Shown in pieces: positions 10,515 to 17,119 of a stretch of DNA of 36,235 nt (its first letter is position 1; the number at the start of each line of letters is the position of its first letter). This DNA is from Gammaproteobacteria bacterium. GTDB lineage: Bacteria > Pseudomonadota > Gammaproteobacteria > Xanthomonadales > SZUA-5. The notes beneath the pieces are model-generated. The model worked only from the letters and a program-made list of their open reading frames with translations, did not search any database and was not told where the DNA came from. The stretch spans positions 1-36,235 of the forward strand of contig JAUIFV010000030.1 of NCBI GenBank assembly GCA_030430155.1, written 5' to 3'. Position numbers and translations under genes: made by a program.

Positions 10515-11026
10515 GGCGAGGGCTCGTCACTCAGCCTGACCCTGCCGGTGGGGTTCCCGCTGGCGTCGATCAATCCGTGAGCGCGCAGCCAGGCCCGGGC
10601 ATCGTCGGCGTCCTCCTCGAACCAGGCGCGCGCTGAGCCAAGTCTGAAGCTGTAGCCCCAGGCATCCATGTCCGTTAGCGCCCTGTCCAGGCCGAACTGC
10701 GGTAGCCGCGCGGCCAACAGCAGCTGCAGATAGCAGGTGGCGTCTTCCTCAGCCAGGCAGTCGGAGGCATCGGTGTGCACGCTGGGTCGCTTGGCCGGAT
10801 CCATGACGATCCAGTGGCAGGCCTCATGCAGCAACGAGTGCAGCGGCGTATCGGCACGCACGAACAGCTCCCCGCCAACCAGACCGGCTTCGGGCTCGCC
10901 CCAATAGCTGCCGGGCAGCTTGGCGTCCGCTTCCAGGATCCTCAGCTGCAGTCCGTAGGCGCGGAGCATGGTTGCGATGGGGGCGGCGTCGACCTCGCTC
11001 AGGCGCAATACGTCGCTAGCCCGCAT
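10469..11026 (-). CDS. small HExxH protein, putative zinc metallopeptidase-like
   Basis: 185 residues, no signal peptide or membrane segment. The motif [10 protein letters not shown] (residues 66-75) is a HExxH zinc site. A second acidic cluster, LAEEDATC, about 22 residues on could supply the third ligand, as in gluzincins; this pattern is seen in short conserved proteins of unknown role. The apparent ATG (11024-11026) lies inside the right-hand terminal sequence of the palindromic repeat, with AAGG 10 bases upstream that also belongs to the repeat. TTG at codon 7 or ATG at codon 20 are alternatives. The C-terminal 15 or so residues ([15 protein letters not shown]) come from the complement of guaA and the guaA end, so the tail may have been extended after loss of an earlier stop. 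It is in line behind minE. Protease activity is not shown. Confidence 0.72.
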   Translation of the reverse strand: MRASDVLRLSEVDAAPIATMLRAYGLQLRILEADAKLPGSYWGEPEAGLVGGELFVRADTPLHSLLHEACHWIVMDPAKRPSVHTDASDCLAEEDATCYLQLLLAARLPQFGLDRALTDMDAWGYSFRLGSARAWFEEDADDARAWLRAHGLIDASGNPTGRVRLSDEPSPYSHSIVAGGLPVTS

Positions 11027-11197
11027 TATTCATGAACCTTCTACTGCGGCTTCCGCAGGCGCGCTGTGGCGCGGCTTGCTCCCTCCAATCGACTCGACGT
11101 ACTGCGAGTACGCTTTCATCGATTTCCGGTCCGCGATCCGCACCACAGCGCGCCTGCGAAAGCCTCGCTACGAACGTACATAAATAATGCGGGCTAG
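11016..11197. repeat. palindromic dispersed repeat, copy 2 (most complete)
   Basis: 182 bp with inverted ends. The left end begins CTAGCCCGCATTATT and the right end finishes AATAATGCGGGCTAG; over the outer 22 bases the arms differ at two positions. Further in, the arms share GCAGGCGCGCTGTGG. The centre has its own hairpin, CGTACTGCGAGTACG, within AATCGA/TCGATT. The whole element could form a long stem. It abuts the minE stop (two bases between) and reaches 11 bases into the HExxH gene. No transposase is encoded. Confidence 0.9.
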
Positions 11198-11199
11198 AC

Positions 11200-11460
11200 T
11201 CACTCATCCGGTCGGTCGGGAAGCACCACGCTGAGCTCGAGCATCTCCTGCTCGCCTTCCTTCTGCAGATTGACCTGCACCGCGCCGGGATCGACGTTGA
11301 CGTATTTGCGGATCACTTCCAGCAGTTCCACCTTCAGTCGCGGGATATAGTCCGGCGTACCGCGCTCGCCGCGCTGCTGGGCGACGATGATCAGCAGGCG
11401 TTCCTTGGCGGTTTGCGCGGACTTCTGCGGGCGCGACTTGAAGAAATCGAAGATACCCAT
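11200..11460 (-). CDS. minE: cell division topological specificity factor MinE
   Basis: 86 residues, the usual size. The N-terminal membrane and MinD-binding part reads MGIFDFFKSRPQKSAQTAKE followed by RLLIIVAQQRGE. The C-terminal dimerisation domain has DYIPRLKVELLEVIRKYV. MinE stimulates the ATPase of membrane-bound MinD, and pole-to-pole oscillation keeps the division inhibitor MinC away from midcell. Its ATG shares one base with the minD stop (TGATG), so translation is probably coupled. The palindromic repeat begins two bases after its stop. Confidence 0.97.
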   Translation of the reverse strand: MGIFDFFKSRPQKSAQTAKERLLIIVAQQRGERGTPDYIPRLKVELLEVIRKYVNVDPGAVQVNLQKEGEQEMLELSVVLPDRPDE

Positions 11461-12272
11461 CAGCTGCCCCCGAAGAGCCGGTTCAGCAGACCCTTCTTCT
11501 TCAGCTCGGTAAAGCGCATTGGCCGATCATCGCCGCACATTCGCGCGACCGCATCGTCATAGGCCTGCCCGGCCTCACTGGCTTCGTCCAATATCACCGG
11601 CACGCCGGCGTTGGATGCGGCGAGCACGCTTTGTGACTCGGGAATGACGCCGATGACCTTCAGCCCGAGTATTTCTTCCACGTCTGACACGCTCATCATG
11701 TCGCCAGTGCTGACTCGCTCCGGTGAGTAGCGGGTTAGCAGCAGATGCTCGGCAATGGAGCCATCACCCTTTTCGGCGCGGTTGGTCTTGCTCGCCAGCA
11801 GTCCCAGCACGCGATCTGAATCGCGCACGCTGGAGACTTCGGGGTTGACCACCACCACGGCGCGGTCGGCGTAGTACATCGCCAGATGCGCACCGCGCTC
11901 GATGCCTGCAGGGGAATCGCAAATGATGATCTCGAATTCCCCGCGCAGTTCCTTGAGCACGCGCTCGACGCCGTCCTGGGTCAGCGCGTCCTTGTCGCGG
12001 GTTTGCGAGGCCGCCAACACCGACAGGTTGTCGAAGCGCTTGTCCTTGATCAGCGCCTGCTTGAGGCTGCAGTCGCCGTTGATGACGTTGACGAAGTCGT
12101 AGACCACGCGCCGCTCGCAGCCCATGATCAAATCCAGATTGCGCAGCCCGATGTCGAAGTCGACCACCGCGACTTTCTTGCCGCGGCGTGCATAACCGCA
12201 GGCGATGGACGCACTCGAGGTGGTTTTGCCTACCCCGCCCTTGCCCGATGTAACGACGATGACCTCACTCAA
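11460..12272 (-). CDS. minD: septum site-determining ATPase MinD
   Basis: 270 residues. It is a ParA/MinD-type P-loop ATPase with the deviant Walker A motif VTSGKGGVGKTTSSASI at the N-terminus, DFDIGLRNLDLIMGCERRVV (switch I and Walker A' region) and IICDSPAGIERGAHLAM. The C-terminus ELKKKGLLNRLFGGS is the amphipathic membrane-targeting helix. ATP-bound MinD dimerises on the inner membrane, recruits MinC and is released by MinE. It lies 95 bases after minC and overlaps minE by one base. Confidence 0.98.
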   Translation of the reverse strand: MSEVIVVTSGKGGVGKTTSSASIACGYARRGKKVAVVDFDIGLRNLDLIMGCERRVVYDFVNVINGDCSLKQALIKDKRFDNLSVLAASQTRDKDALTQDGVERVLKELRGEFEIIICDSPAGIERGAHLAMYYADRAVVVVNPEVSSVRDSDRVLGLLASKTNRAEKGDGSIAEHLLLTRYSPERVSTGDMMSVSDVEEILGLKVIGVIPESQSVLAASNAGVPVILDEASEAGQAYDDAVARMCGDDRPMRFTELKKKGLLNRLFGGS

Positions 12273-12367
12273 GAAAACTACTCCCCACTAACACACTGCG
12301 TTGATAAAGCGGGACAACCCCAAACCGCCGACGCCGCCTTCCCTCCCCAAAGGCCTTGTCGCAGCGG

Positions 12368-13252
12368 TCAGCGTGCGCCTATGGACCTCAAGTCCAGGCG
12401 TTCGTTGTCCAGCACCACTTCCACCGCCAGACCGCGCAAGGATTCGGGTATCGACTCCATCAATCGATACTGACCGGCAATGCTCACCAGCTCCGGCTGA
12501 AAATTCAATGCGTAGATGCGCGCATGCTCATTGCCCTGTGCGCCGGCCAGAGCCTTGCCAGCCAGGCGCGCGTAGACATGGATGCAGCCGTCAGCAATGA
12601 CTTCGGCTCCGGCGCTCACTGCCGCGGTAATGACCAAATCGCGACCCTTGGCATAAATTTGCTGGCCAGATCGTACAGGCGTGTTCACATAAAGAGAACC
12701 CGGCGCGGGCGCTGGCGCCGATGCGGCAACAGAACTGTGCTCCGCGTCGTCGTCGAAGTCTGTTGTTGCGGCTGTCTGGGCCGGCGGCGTCGAGGCTTCA
12801 GCGGCCACCGGCAAGGCGCCGGATGCTCCGACTTCGGCGGCCTCCGCTACCGATTGCGACGGGCTCTGCTCAGCAGCGTCAGGCTCCTCGCTGGTAGCGC
12901 TCTTGCGCAGCGGCGTCGCCGCAATCACCGGCAGGCCGAACAGCTGCTGCAGCGAGTCCGGGTCAGCATCGGGGCCCTGGGCCACCGCCAACGGCTGCAG
13001 ACCTGCGGCACGCAATCGCGCCAGCAGGTCTGCGGTCTGCTCGGTGTCTGGCAGCTTCTCCAGCAGACCCGGGTCGATCACCACCGGCGCGTTCTCCAGC
13101 AGTCCGGGCGCGTTGCCGACCTGGTCGGCAAGGTGCGCCTGAATCTGATAGAGGTCCAACTTGAACAAACGAACAGTGAACAGCCCATAGCGGCCCTGCC
13201 GCAGTTCGCACGGCGCTGTCGCCGTGTTCTGGCCAAGCTGAGCCGCGCTCAC
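12368..13252 (-). CDS. minC: septum site-determining protein MinC, with long linker
   Basis: 294 residues, longer than the roughly 230 common in enterobacteria. The N-terminal FtsZ-inhibiting domain runs to about 120 and ends near LFGLPVIAATPL. A linker of about 65 residues rich in Ala, Pro, Glu and Ser follows (for example AVAEAAEVGASGALPVAAEA). The C-terminal MinD-binding beta-helix has VRSGQQIYAKGRDLVITAAV, GAEVIADGCIHVYARLAGKA and NEHARIYALNFQPELVSIA. MinC blocks FtsZ ring assembly at the poles. The first codon overlaps the stop of the upstream acetyltransferase gene (ATGA), so the four genes from 13863 to 11200 probably form one transcript. Confidence 0.96.
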   Translation of the reverse strand: MSAAQLGQNTATAPCELRQGRYGLFTVRLFKLDLYQIQAHLADQVGNAPGLLENAPVVIDPGLLEKLPDTEQTADLLARLRAAGLQPLAVAQGPDADPDSLQQLFGLPVIAATPLRKSATSEEPDAAEQSPSQSVAEAAEVGASGALPVAAEASTPPAQTAATTDFDDDAEHSSVAASAPAPAPGSLYVNTPVRSGQQIYAKGRDLVITAAVSAGAEVIADGCIHVYARLAGKALAGAQGNEHARIYALNFQPELVSIAGQYRLMESIPESLRGLAVEVVLDNERLDLRSIGAR

Positions 13253-13863
13253 GCGGTTTTTCGCTCCGACCAGCCGTTGCCGCGTTTGCTGAGCCGATCC
13301 TCGCGGGCGTAGGCCGGCAGCTGCGAGCGCATGCCGTTGTCCAAATAGCTCTCCCTGACAAACTCAAAAGGCTTGAGCGGTTTGGTCATCAGGCTGACCT
13401 GGCGCTGATTGGGCAAGACCTGCTGTCCGACTTCGGTGAAGTCGTTGGTTCCAAAGAAGATCAGCGAGACGTCGTCGCGAGGCTCGATGAAGACCTCGCA
13501 ACTGAGCACCGGAAAGCGCACCTCGGCGAAGCTGAGCACGTCGCAATAGAGCACGCGGCCGATGCCGTGGCGGCGAAAGCGCGAGGAAACGACCACCCGG
13601 TCGATGTACAAAAAGCCCTCATCGGCACAGTGGCCCTTGAACCAGCTGAAGTTTGGGCTGTCGTAGTCGGCTTCTCGAGTCAAACCGACCAGAAAGCCGG
13701 CCAACTGCCCGTCCACCTCGGCGACCCGGAAATAGCGCGCCACCTGCTCCAACTGGGCAAGCCGCTCTGCGCTGATAGGGACGATGGATTTACCGGCTTC
13801 GTTGTTCAGACCGAGGACCTGTTCCAAATCCCCGGTTTCAATGTCGCGCAATGCGATGGTCAT
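13249..13863 (-). CDS. GNAT family N-acetyltransferase
   Basis: 204 residues. GNAT enzymes move an acetyl group from acetyl-CoA to an amine. Motif A is visible as LYIDRVVVSSRFRRHGIGRV, with the R-R-H-G-I-G pyrophosphate-binding turn (about 92-110). The N-terminal ALRDIETGDLEQVLGLNNEA and the beta strand VDGQLAGFLVGL are also typical. The substrate cannot be told from sequence. The stop overlaps the minC start by four bases (ATGA), which points to co-transcription and translational coupling with the min genes. A role in division, or acetylation of Min proteins, is not supported by anything seen beyond this position. Confidence 0.88.
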   Translation of the reverse strand: MTIALRDIETGDLEQVLGLNNEAGKSIVPISAERLAQLEQVARYFRVAEVDGQLAGFLVGLTREADYDSPNFSWFKGHCADEGFLYIDRVVVSSRFRRHGIGRVLYCDVLSFAEVRFPVLSCEVFIEPRDDVSLIFFGTNDFTEVGQQVLPNQRQVSLMTKPLKPFEFVRESYLDNGMRSQLPAYAREDRLSKRGNGWSERKTA

Positions 13864-13950
13864 GGACGCTTAGCCCTTGTTTGATAGGCGCACAGTACCG
13901 GCCGCGCGTCTGGAGCGATGTCGGCGAACGCAGGAAACGCATTTTGGACG

Positions 13951-13971
13951 CTGGGAGTTTGCCGCTCCCAG
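13951..13971. promoter_or_regulatory. perfect 7-bp hairpin in the divergent intergenic region
   Basis: CTGGGAG (13951-13957) and CTCCCAG (13965-13971) pair perfectly around a 7-base loop. There is no following T-run, so it does not look like an intrinsic terminator. It lies between the divergent GNAT and flavin reductase genes. It could be an operator or a leader hairpin; the role is unknown. Confidence 0.4.
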
Positions 13972-14080
13972 TCCCTATAGGCGCTGATCCAGTCGCTGTT
14001 TTGGCGGACCGCTCTGATTCGGAACTGGCCAGGCCACGGTCCGCTTGCCGACGTGTACTTGCTGCGGGATTATCGCACGA

Positions 14081-14124
14081 CCGACCCCCCATCGGCATAC
14101 CGCAATGCGTCATGGGGGTGTCGG
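14081..14124 (+). promoter_or_regulatory. stem-loop directly upstream of the flavin reductase start
   Basis: CCGAC followed by CCCCCAT (14081-14092) can pair with ATGGGGG followed by TGTCGG (14112-14124), with one internal irregularity and a loop of about 19 bases. The 3' arm ends 10 bases before ATG 14135, where the ribosome would bind. It could affect translation or be a protein site. No riboswitch class is recognised. Confidence 0.4.
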
Positions 14125-14134
14125 CCTGGCCCAA

Positions 14135-14629
14135 ATGTTGAGCACCGCCTTGCCTACCGATGCGCGATGCAAAAGCGTGCTAATTGTCGTCCATCGGCCC
14201 TCGACCAACCTTGGCCGGCTCGCTGAAGCGACCTTAGCGGCGACAGCCAATCCGCTGATCGATAGCGTGCAGGCGATTCTGAAAACACCGGCGCAAACCG
14301 ACGCTGAGGCGGTGCTCGCCTGTGATGGGCTGATCCTGGGTACGAGTGAGAACTTCGGCTACATGGCCGGCGCCCTGAAGGACTTCTTCGAACGTATCTA
14401 TTACCCGTGCCTGGAGCGGACTCGCGGTAAGCCCTACGCGCTTTGGGTGCGTGCCGGGCAAGACGGCCAGGGCGCCAAGCAAAGCGTGGAGCGTATCGTC
14501 ACCGGTCTGGGCTGGCATGCGGTGCAGCCGGCGCTGATCATGCGCGGGGAGTGGCGGGAGGAATTTGTCGATCAGGTGAGCGAACTCAGCCTTACTGTCG
14601 CGGCCGGACTGGACGCGGGAATTTATTGA
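14135..14629 (+). CDS. flavodoxin-fold NAD(P)H-dependent oxidoreductase
   Basis: 164 residues from ATG 14135; the frame is open further upstream (ATG 14105 is possible). The fold pattern is that of flavodoxin/NADPH-dependent FMN reductases: strand SVLIVVHRPSTNLGRLAEA with an FMN phosphate-like loop, then ACDGLILGTSENFGYMAGAL with the aromatic FMN-contact loop, then KDFFERIYYPCLERTRGKPY and the strand ALWVRAGQDGQGA. It probably reduces FMN or a quinone-like substrate with NAD(P)H in the cytoplasm; the substrate is unknown. There is no good ribosome binding site, and a stem-loop lies just upstream. It is a single gene facing away from the GNAT-min cluster. Confidence 0.78.
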   Translation: MLSTALPTDARCKSVLIVVHRPSTNLGRLAEATLAATANPLIDSVQAILKTPAQTDAEAVLACDGLILGTSENFGYMAGALKDFFERIYYPCLERTRGKPYALWVRAGQDGQGAKQSVERIVTGLGWHAVQPALIMRGEWREEFVDQVSELSLTVAAGLDAGIY

Positions 14630-14709
14630 TTCGATGCGCCGTCTGTGCTGAGCCGACGGGCGCCGACCCAGCGTGCCGGGTCGGCGCGGTTTTCAGACCC
14701 CACAGGCGC

Positions 14710-15063
14710 TCAACAAAAGAAGCGCTCCTCAACGATCTTGCCGTCGGCGACGGTGTAGACGCCGACTTCATCCATTTGCATCCGCTCGCCGCTCTCCTTG
14801 ACGGTGACGTCGATGTAGAAGCGCAACGCAAACTGATCGCCGTTGACGTAGGGGCCGTGGGCCTGCGTTTCGTGCACCTCATGGGCGCCGTACCACCACT
14901 CCGCCTTGGCCTTCACTGCCGCCGTGCCGCGGACTTCGGCCATCGGCCCCTCCATTGCCTCGACACTGACAATGTCCGGGTCATTGAACTGGGCCGCGGC
15001 TTCCTCATCCCGGCCGGCCTTGAGCAGTTCAGTGAATGCGTTGGCGATTTCACGCGTGTCCAT
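14710..15063 (-). CDS. SnoaL-like/NTF2-fold protein
   Basis: 117 residues. The open frame reaches 15144, but ATG 15063 (MDTREIANAFTELLKAGRDE) has AGGGAGACC eight bases upstream and gives the usual family start. The pattern is that of small SnoaL/ketosteroid-isomerase-like cone-fold proteins: an N-terminal helix pair, AAAQFNDPDIVSVEAMEGPM, then KAKAEWWYGAHEVHETQAHG, then beta strands ending QMDEVGVYTVADGKIVEERF. Members bind small molecules or act as isomerases and hydrolases; none can be assigned here. No signal peptide. It is monocistronic, convergent with the reductase gene and divergent from the APH-type kinase gene. Confidence 0.82.
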   Translation of the reverse strand: MDTREIANAFTELLKAGRDEEAAAQFNDPDIVSVEAMEGPMAEVRGTAAVKAKAEWWYGAHEVHETQAHGPYVNGDQFALRFYIDVTVKESGERMQMDEVGVYTVADGKIVEERFFC

Positions 15064-15191
15064 GATGGTCTCCCTATGCTGTTGAGTGGATGTCGCTTTA
15101 CGCGGCCCGACTGTAAGTCTTTTACGGTCCCTCGGCCCATCCAATACGCATTCGTTGTGACAGGGTTATGGCAGGAAGTCTGACCGGCGGG

Positions 15192-15223
15192 CTGGCCCGC
15201 ATTATTCATGAACGTTCGTAGCG
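15192..15223. repeat. palindromic dispersed repeat, copy 5 (single arm remnant)
   Basis: CTGGCCCGCATTATTCATG followed by AACGTTCGTAGCG matches one outer arm of copy 2 (and of copy 4). No centre or opposite arm follows. It lies about 50 bases before the phosphotransferase gene and in the 5' region of the SnoaL-like gene. Confidence 0.75.
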
Positions 15224-15272
15224 TGGACCGGTGTAGCATCGGCGCCCATCGATCGAGCAGCAGCGAGCGGGT

Positions 15273-16334
15273 ATGAACAAGGCAGTGATTGATCGCGGCG
15301 GCGCTGTGCGCGCAGGGGAAGAGTTGGACCTGAGCCGTCTGCAGCCGTGGTTGGCCGAACAGATCGAGGGTTTGGAGGGCACTCCGGAAGTGACCCAGTA
15401 CTCCGGCGGGGCCTCAAACTGGACCTATCGCCTGAAGTACCCGGGTCACGATCTGATCCTGCGCCGCGGCCCGGCGGGGACCAAGGCCAAGGGCGCCCAC
15501 GACATGGGCCGGGAGTTTCGTCTGCAGCAGGCGCTGCGACCGGTGTTCCCCTACGTGCCGAAGATGTTTGTGTGGAGCGATGACGAAAGCCTGATCGGAG
15601 CCGAGTTCTATCTGATGGAGCGAATGGCCGGGATCATCCCGCGCAAGAACCTGCCCAAGGGTCTGGAACTGTCCACTGATCAGATCAAGGCGCTCTGCAT
15701 CAACGCACTCGACGCGCTGATCGCGCTGCATTCGGTGGATGTGGAAAAGGCGGGCTTGAGCGGATTGGCCAAGGGCGAAGGCTACACACAGCGCCAGATC
15801 AGCGGCTGGAGCAAGCGCTACCGCCAGGCCCGGACCTGGAACGTGCTGCGCGGGGAGAAGATTATTCGCTGGCTGGAACGCAATCTGCCCAGCAAAGAGT
15901 GGATCAGCCTGACCCACAACGATTATCGCTTCGACAACCTAGTGCTGGACCCGGAGGACCCCACGCGGATCATCGGCGTGCTCGACTGGGAGTTGGCCAC
16001 GCTGGGTGATCCGCTGATGGATCTGGGCAACTCGCTGGCCTACTGGGTGGAGGCCGGCGATGATTTCCTCGCTCAATCCACCCGCCGCCAGCCCACCCAT
16101 CTGCCCGGCATGCTTACCCGCCGCGAGGTGATGGAGTACTACTGCGACAAGCGCAACATGGACGTCGCCGACTGGCGCTTCTATCAGGTCTACGGCTTGT
16201 TCCGCCTGGCCGGCATCGCTCAGCAGATCTACTACCGCTATCACCACGGCCAAACCGACAACCCGGCCTTCAAGCGCTTCTGGCTCTTCGTCAACTACCT
16301 GCTATGGCGATGCAATCGGGTGATCAAAAGCTAA
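15273..16334 (+). CDS. aminoglycoside phosphotransferase-type kinase (ACAD10-like phosphotransferase family)
   Basis: 353 residues. It has the protein-kinase-like fold of the APH/choline kinase superfamily. The N-lobe shows QYSGGASNWTYRL and DLILRRGPAG with the ATP-lysine-equivalent region, then a conserved MERMAGIIP linker. The catalytic loop is SLTHNDYRFDNLVL (H-N-D-x-R-x-x-N) and the metal site is GVLDWELATLGDPLMDLG. The DWELATLGDPL sequence is typical of the subgroup often found with acyl-CoA dehydrogenases and related to human ACAD10/11, rather than of antibiotic resistance enzymes. The substrate is unknown but may be a hydroxy-acyl compound. ATG 15273 is chosen because it follows a GAGCGGG. 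No acyl-CoA dehydrogenase gene lies beside it here. Confidence 0.88.
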   Translation: MNKAVIDRGGAVRAGEELDLSRLQPWLAEQIEGLEGTPEVTQYSGGASNWTYRLKYPGHDLILRRGPAGTKAKGAHDMGREFRLQQALRPVFPYVPKMFVWSDDESLIGAEFYLMERMAGIIPRKNLPKGLELSTDQIKALCINALDALIALHSVDVEKAGLSGLAKGEGYTQRQISGWSKRYRQARTWNVLRGEKIIRWLERNLPSKEWISLTHNDYRFDNLVLDPEDPTRIIGVLDWELATLGDPLMDLGNSLAYWVEAGDDFLAQSTRRQPTHLPGMLTRREVMEYYCDKRNMDVADWRFYQVYGLFRLAGIAQQIYYRYHHGQTDNPAFKRFWLFVNYLLWRCNRVIKS

Positions 16335-16367
16335 GCTGGCACGGCGGCGCGTCCTCTTGCTCTTCCT

Positions 16368-16395
16368 CAGCCCTCAGCCCTCAGCCCTCAGCCCT
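16368..16395. repeat. short heptamer tandem repeat (CAGCCCT x4)
   Basis: Four perfect CAGCCCT units lie between the converging phosphotransferase and ExoD genes. Rotated, the unit is GCCCTCA, one base from the GCCCTGA unit at 7166-7331. It is likely a member of the same repeat class. Confidence 0.8.
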
Positions 16396-16404
16396 GGGTC
16401 CTTG

Positions 16405-17049
16405 CTACCCCCAACTCGGCAGATTGGTCTGTATCCACTCCACCGCCTCGCTGCCAAAGATAAAAAACAACGCGAAGATCAAGGTGAAGTAGCAGACCGT
16501 GGCGATCTGCCAGAAGATGCTGACCAGGATCATCAGTCCGTCGCGCTCCAGTATCGCCACCGCGGCAAAGATCATCGCCAGCGCCGGCAGGGTGTTGTTG
16601 AACGGCGCAATCGGCATCGGAATGGCCAGCAGCACGCCACCCAGCGCAATCAGCCCGCCGCAAAGGCGCATGCCACGGCGACCGTCGGTCCACTTGGTCA
16701 GCCGCACCCGGGTGATCTTTGACAGCAGGTTGACCAGCCAGCGACAGACGCCGAGCAGGGTCTTCCAGGTCTTCACTCCGGGCTGGATCTTGTAGATGCG
16801 CTCGGGCAGCCAGGGTTTTTCGCGCCCCTGCCACATCTGCCAGCCCAGCGAGGCGAGTACGAAGCCGCCGACGCCCGACAGCGGGCCCAGCGTCAATGGC
16901 TGCATGAAGGGTAGGCATAGCACCAGCGCCACCAAGCCAAAGCTGGACTGTTCCAAACGATCCAGCACTGCGCCAAGCGATAGCGGTTCGCGTTCGGCGC
17001 GTTCCACACAGTCGGTCAGCAGCCCTATCAGGGCGTCGCGATGGCGCAT
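16405..17049 (-). CDS. exoD: ExoD-family inner-membrane protein
   Basis: 214 residues. The family was named for ExoD of Sinorhizobium meliloti, linked to exopolysaccharide synthesis and alkaline tolerance; the molecular role is unclear. Key features are the N-terminal helix with SLGAVLDRLEQSSFGLVALV, the hydrophobic PFMQPLTLGPLSGVGGFVLA, then GGLIALGGVLLAIPMPIAPF and NNTLPALAMIFAAVAILERD, the signature of the family. A last membrane helix is WQIATVCYFTLIFALFFIFG. Four or so transmembrane segments place it in the inner membrane. ATG 17049 (MRHRDALIG) suits the family length. It converges with the phosphotransferase gene. Confidence 0.9.
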   Translation of the reverse strand: MRHRDALIGLLTDCVERAEREPLSLGAVLDRLEQSSFGLVALVLCLPFMQPLTLGPLSGVGGFVLASLGWQMWQGREKPWLPERIYKIQPGVKTWKTLLGVCRWLVNLLSKITRVRLTKWTDGRRGMRLCGGLIALGGVLLAIPMPIAPFNNTLPALAMIFAAVAILERDGLMILVSIFWQIATVCYFTLIFALFFIFGSEAVEWIQTNLPSWG

Positions 17050-17119
17050 GCTCGGGCTCGGCAGTCACAACAGGCGGCGAAGGCTAGCCAGTTGTCGCTC
17101 GCAACGCCAGTGTTGGGGA

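Noticed and set aside
15273-16334. APH-type kinase as an antibiotic resistance gene
   Set aside because: The DWELATLGDPL block places it with the acyl-CoA dehydrogenase-associated kinases, and there is no resistance context.
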